The notes below the pieces were generated by a model. The model saw only the letters and a program-made list of their open reading frames with translations, ran no database searches and had not been told where the DNA came from. From positions 1 through 6,081 of the forward strand of contig CALBTA010000179.1 of assembly GCA_937967755.1 (NCBI GenBank): 6,081 bases of DNA, read 5' to 3'. This document shows positions 5,729 through 6,081 of the stretch, piece after piece (position 1 is the stretch's first letter; every line of letters begins with the position of its first letter). Position numbers and translations under genes: made by a program. Source of the stretch: an uncultured Planctomycetaceae bacterium. GTDB lineage: Bacteria; Planctomycetota; Planctomycetia; Pirellulales; Pirellulaceae.

Positions 5729-6081
5729 ATGCCAAGATTCCCCAAGTCAACGTTGCCTTCGATTTGGCCGTTTGGTCACGTGGCCGAATTGCGGCGTGAC
5801 ATGCTGGGGTTCTTCACCCGCTGTGCCCAAGAGTGCGGCGACATCGCGCTGATGAAGTTCGGGCCGCGGAGCGTCTATCTGCTGAACCACCCCGACCACA
5901 TCGAGCAGGCCCTGGTCACCCGGAACCGGGCGTTCTCAAAACATTTCGCGTTCAAATATTTGCGACCTCTGTTAGGAACTGGTTTGTTGACCGCCGAAGG
6001 GGATCACTGGTTGCGGCAAAGGCGATTGATGCAGCCGGCCTTTTCGCGCGAGTCGATGAATCGCTACGCCCCGGCGATGGT
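5729..6081 (+). CDS. Cytochrome P450, N-terminal part (runs off right edge)
   Basis: The frame is open from ATG at 5729 to the window end (117 codons plus 2 bases). An in-frame TAA at 5723-5725 rules out a start further upstream. The translation begins MPRFPKSTLPSIWPFGHVAE without a membrane anchor, which suggests a soluble enzyme. Typical P450 features are the beta-1 region GDIALMKFGPRSVYLLNHPD (37-56), ALVTRNRAFSKH (61-72), LLGTGLLTAEGDHW (81-94) and the helix-C motif WLRQRR (94-99), whose Trp94 and Arg98 contact the haem propionates. The oxygen-binding helix I, the ExxR motif and the haem-ligand cysteine loop lie beyond the edge, so an intact gene cannot be confirmed. The sequence resembles bacterial fatty-acid or terpenoid hydroxylase-like P450s, but the substrate is unknown. 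It starts 61 bp after the kinase stop with repeat copy 3 between, and has only a weak ribosome binding site. Co-transcription with the sigma/kinase pair is possible. Confidence 0.92.
   Translation, partial: MPRFPKSTLPSIWPFGHVAELRRDMLGFFTRCAQECGDIALMKFGPRSVYLLNHPDHIEQALVTRNRAFSKHFAFKYLRPLLGTGLLTAEGDHWLRQRRLMQPAFSRESMNRYAPAM

Overview
The window most likely comes from a planctomycete (Planctomycetota, Pirellulales-like). The reasons are a Tat-type DUF1501 protein, a short ECF sigma factor directly followed by a Hanks-type Ser/Thr kinase with a large membrane domain, high GC content, and weak or absent Shine-Dalgarno sequences at most starts. This assignment rests on gene content only. No rRNA, tRNA, CRISPR array or transposase gene was seen.

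Layout: two divergent gene blocks flank a control region at about 3160-3395. The left block is on the minus strand. Reading outward from the centre it holds an M50-like membrane metalloprotease (2590-3159), a divergent Nramp-superfamily transporter with a GTG start (1244-2509), and a DUF1501 secreted protein that runs off the left edge (1-1076). The right block is on the plus strand: an ECF sigma factor (3396-3935), a Ser/Thr kinase with a six-helix membrane domain (3967-5667), and the N-terminal third or so of a cytochrome P450 that runs off the right edge (5729-6081).

The sigma factor and kinase are probably one regulatory unit: the kinase senses something through its membrane domain and acts on the sigma factor or shares its pathway. 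The P450 starts only 61 bp after the kinase and could be co-transcribed. The transporter has lost both metal-binding motifs that define classical Nramp proteins, so its substrate is open.

The least ordinary signal is a 25-bp palindromic repeat present three times in the right block (3932-3956, 5638-5662, and inverted at 5680-5704). Each copy is GTA followed by a 22-bp hairpin, so each begins with GTAG at the hairpin foot, and the last two form an inverted pair. This layout resembles REP/BIME elements mobilised by RAYT (Y1 HUH) transposases. Copy 1 supplies the sigma-factor stop codon, copy 2 encodes most of the last residues of the kinase, and copies 2 and 3 differ by a compensatory base-pair change that keeps the stem intact. 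A different single hairpin with the same GTAGCGG foot lies just upstream of the DUF1501 start.
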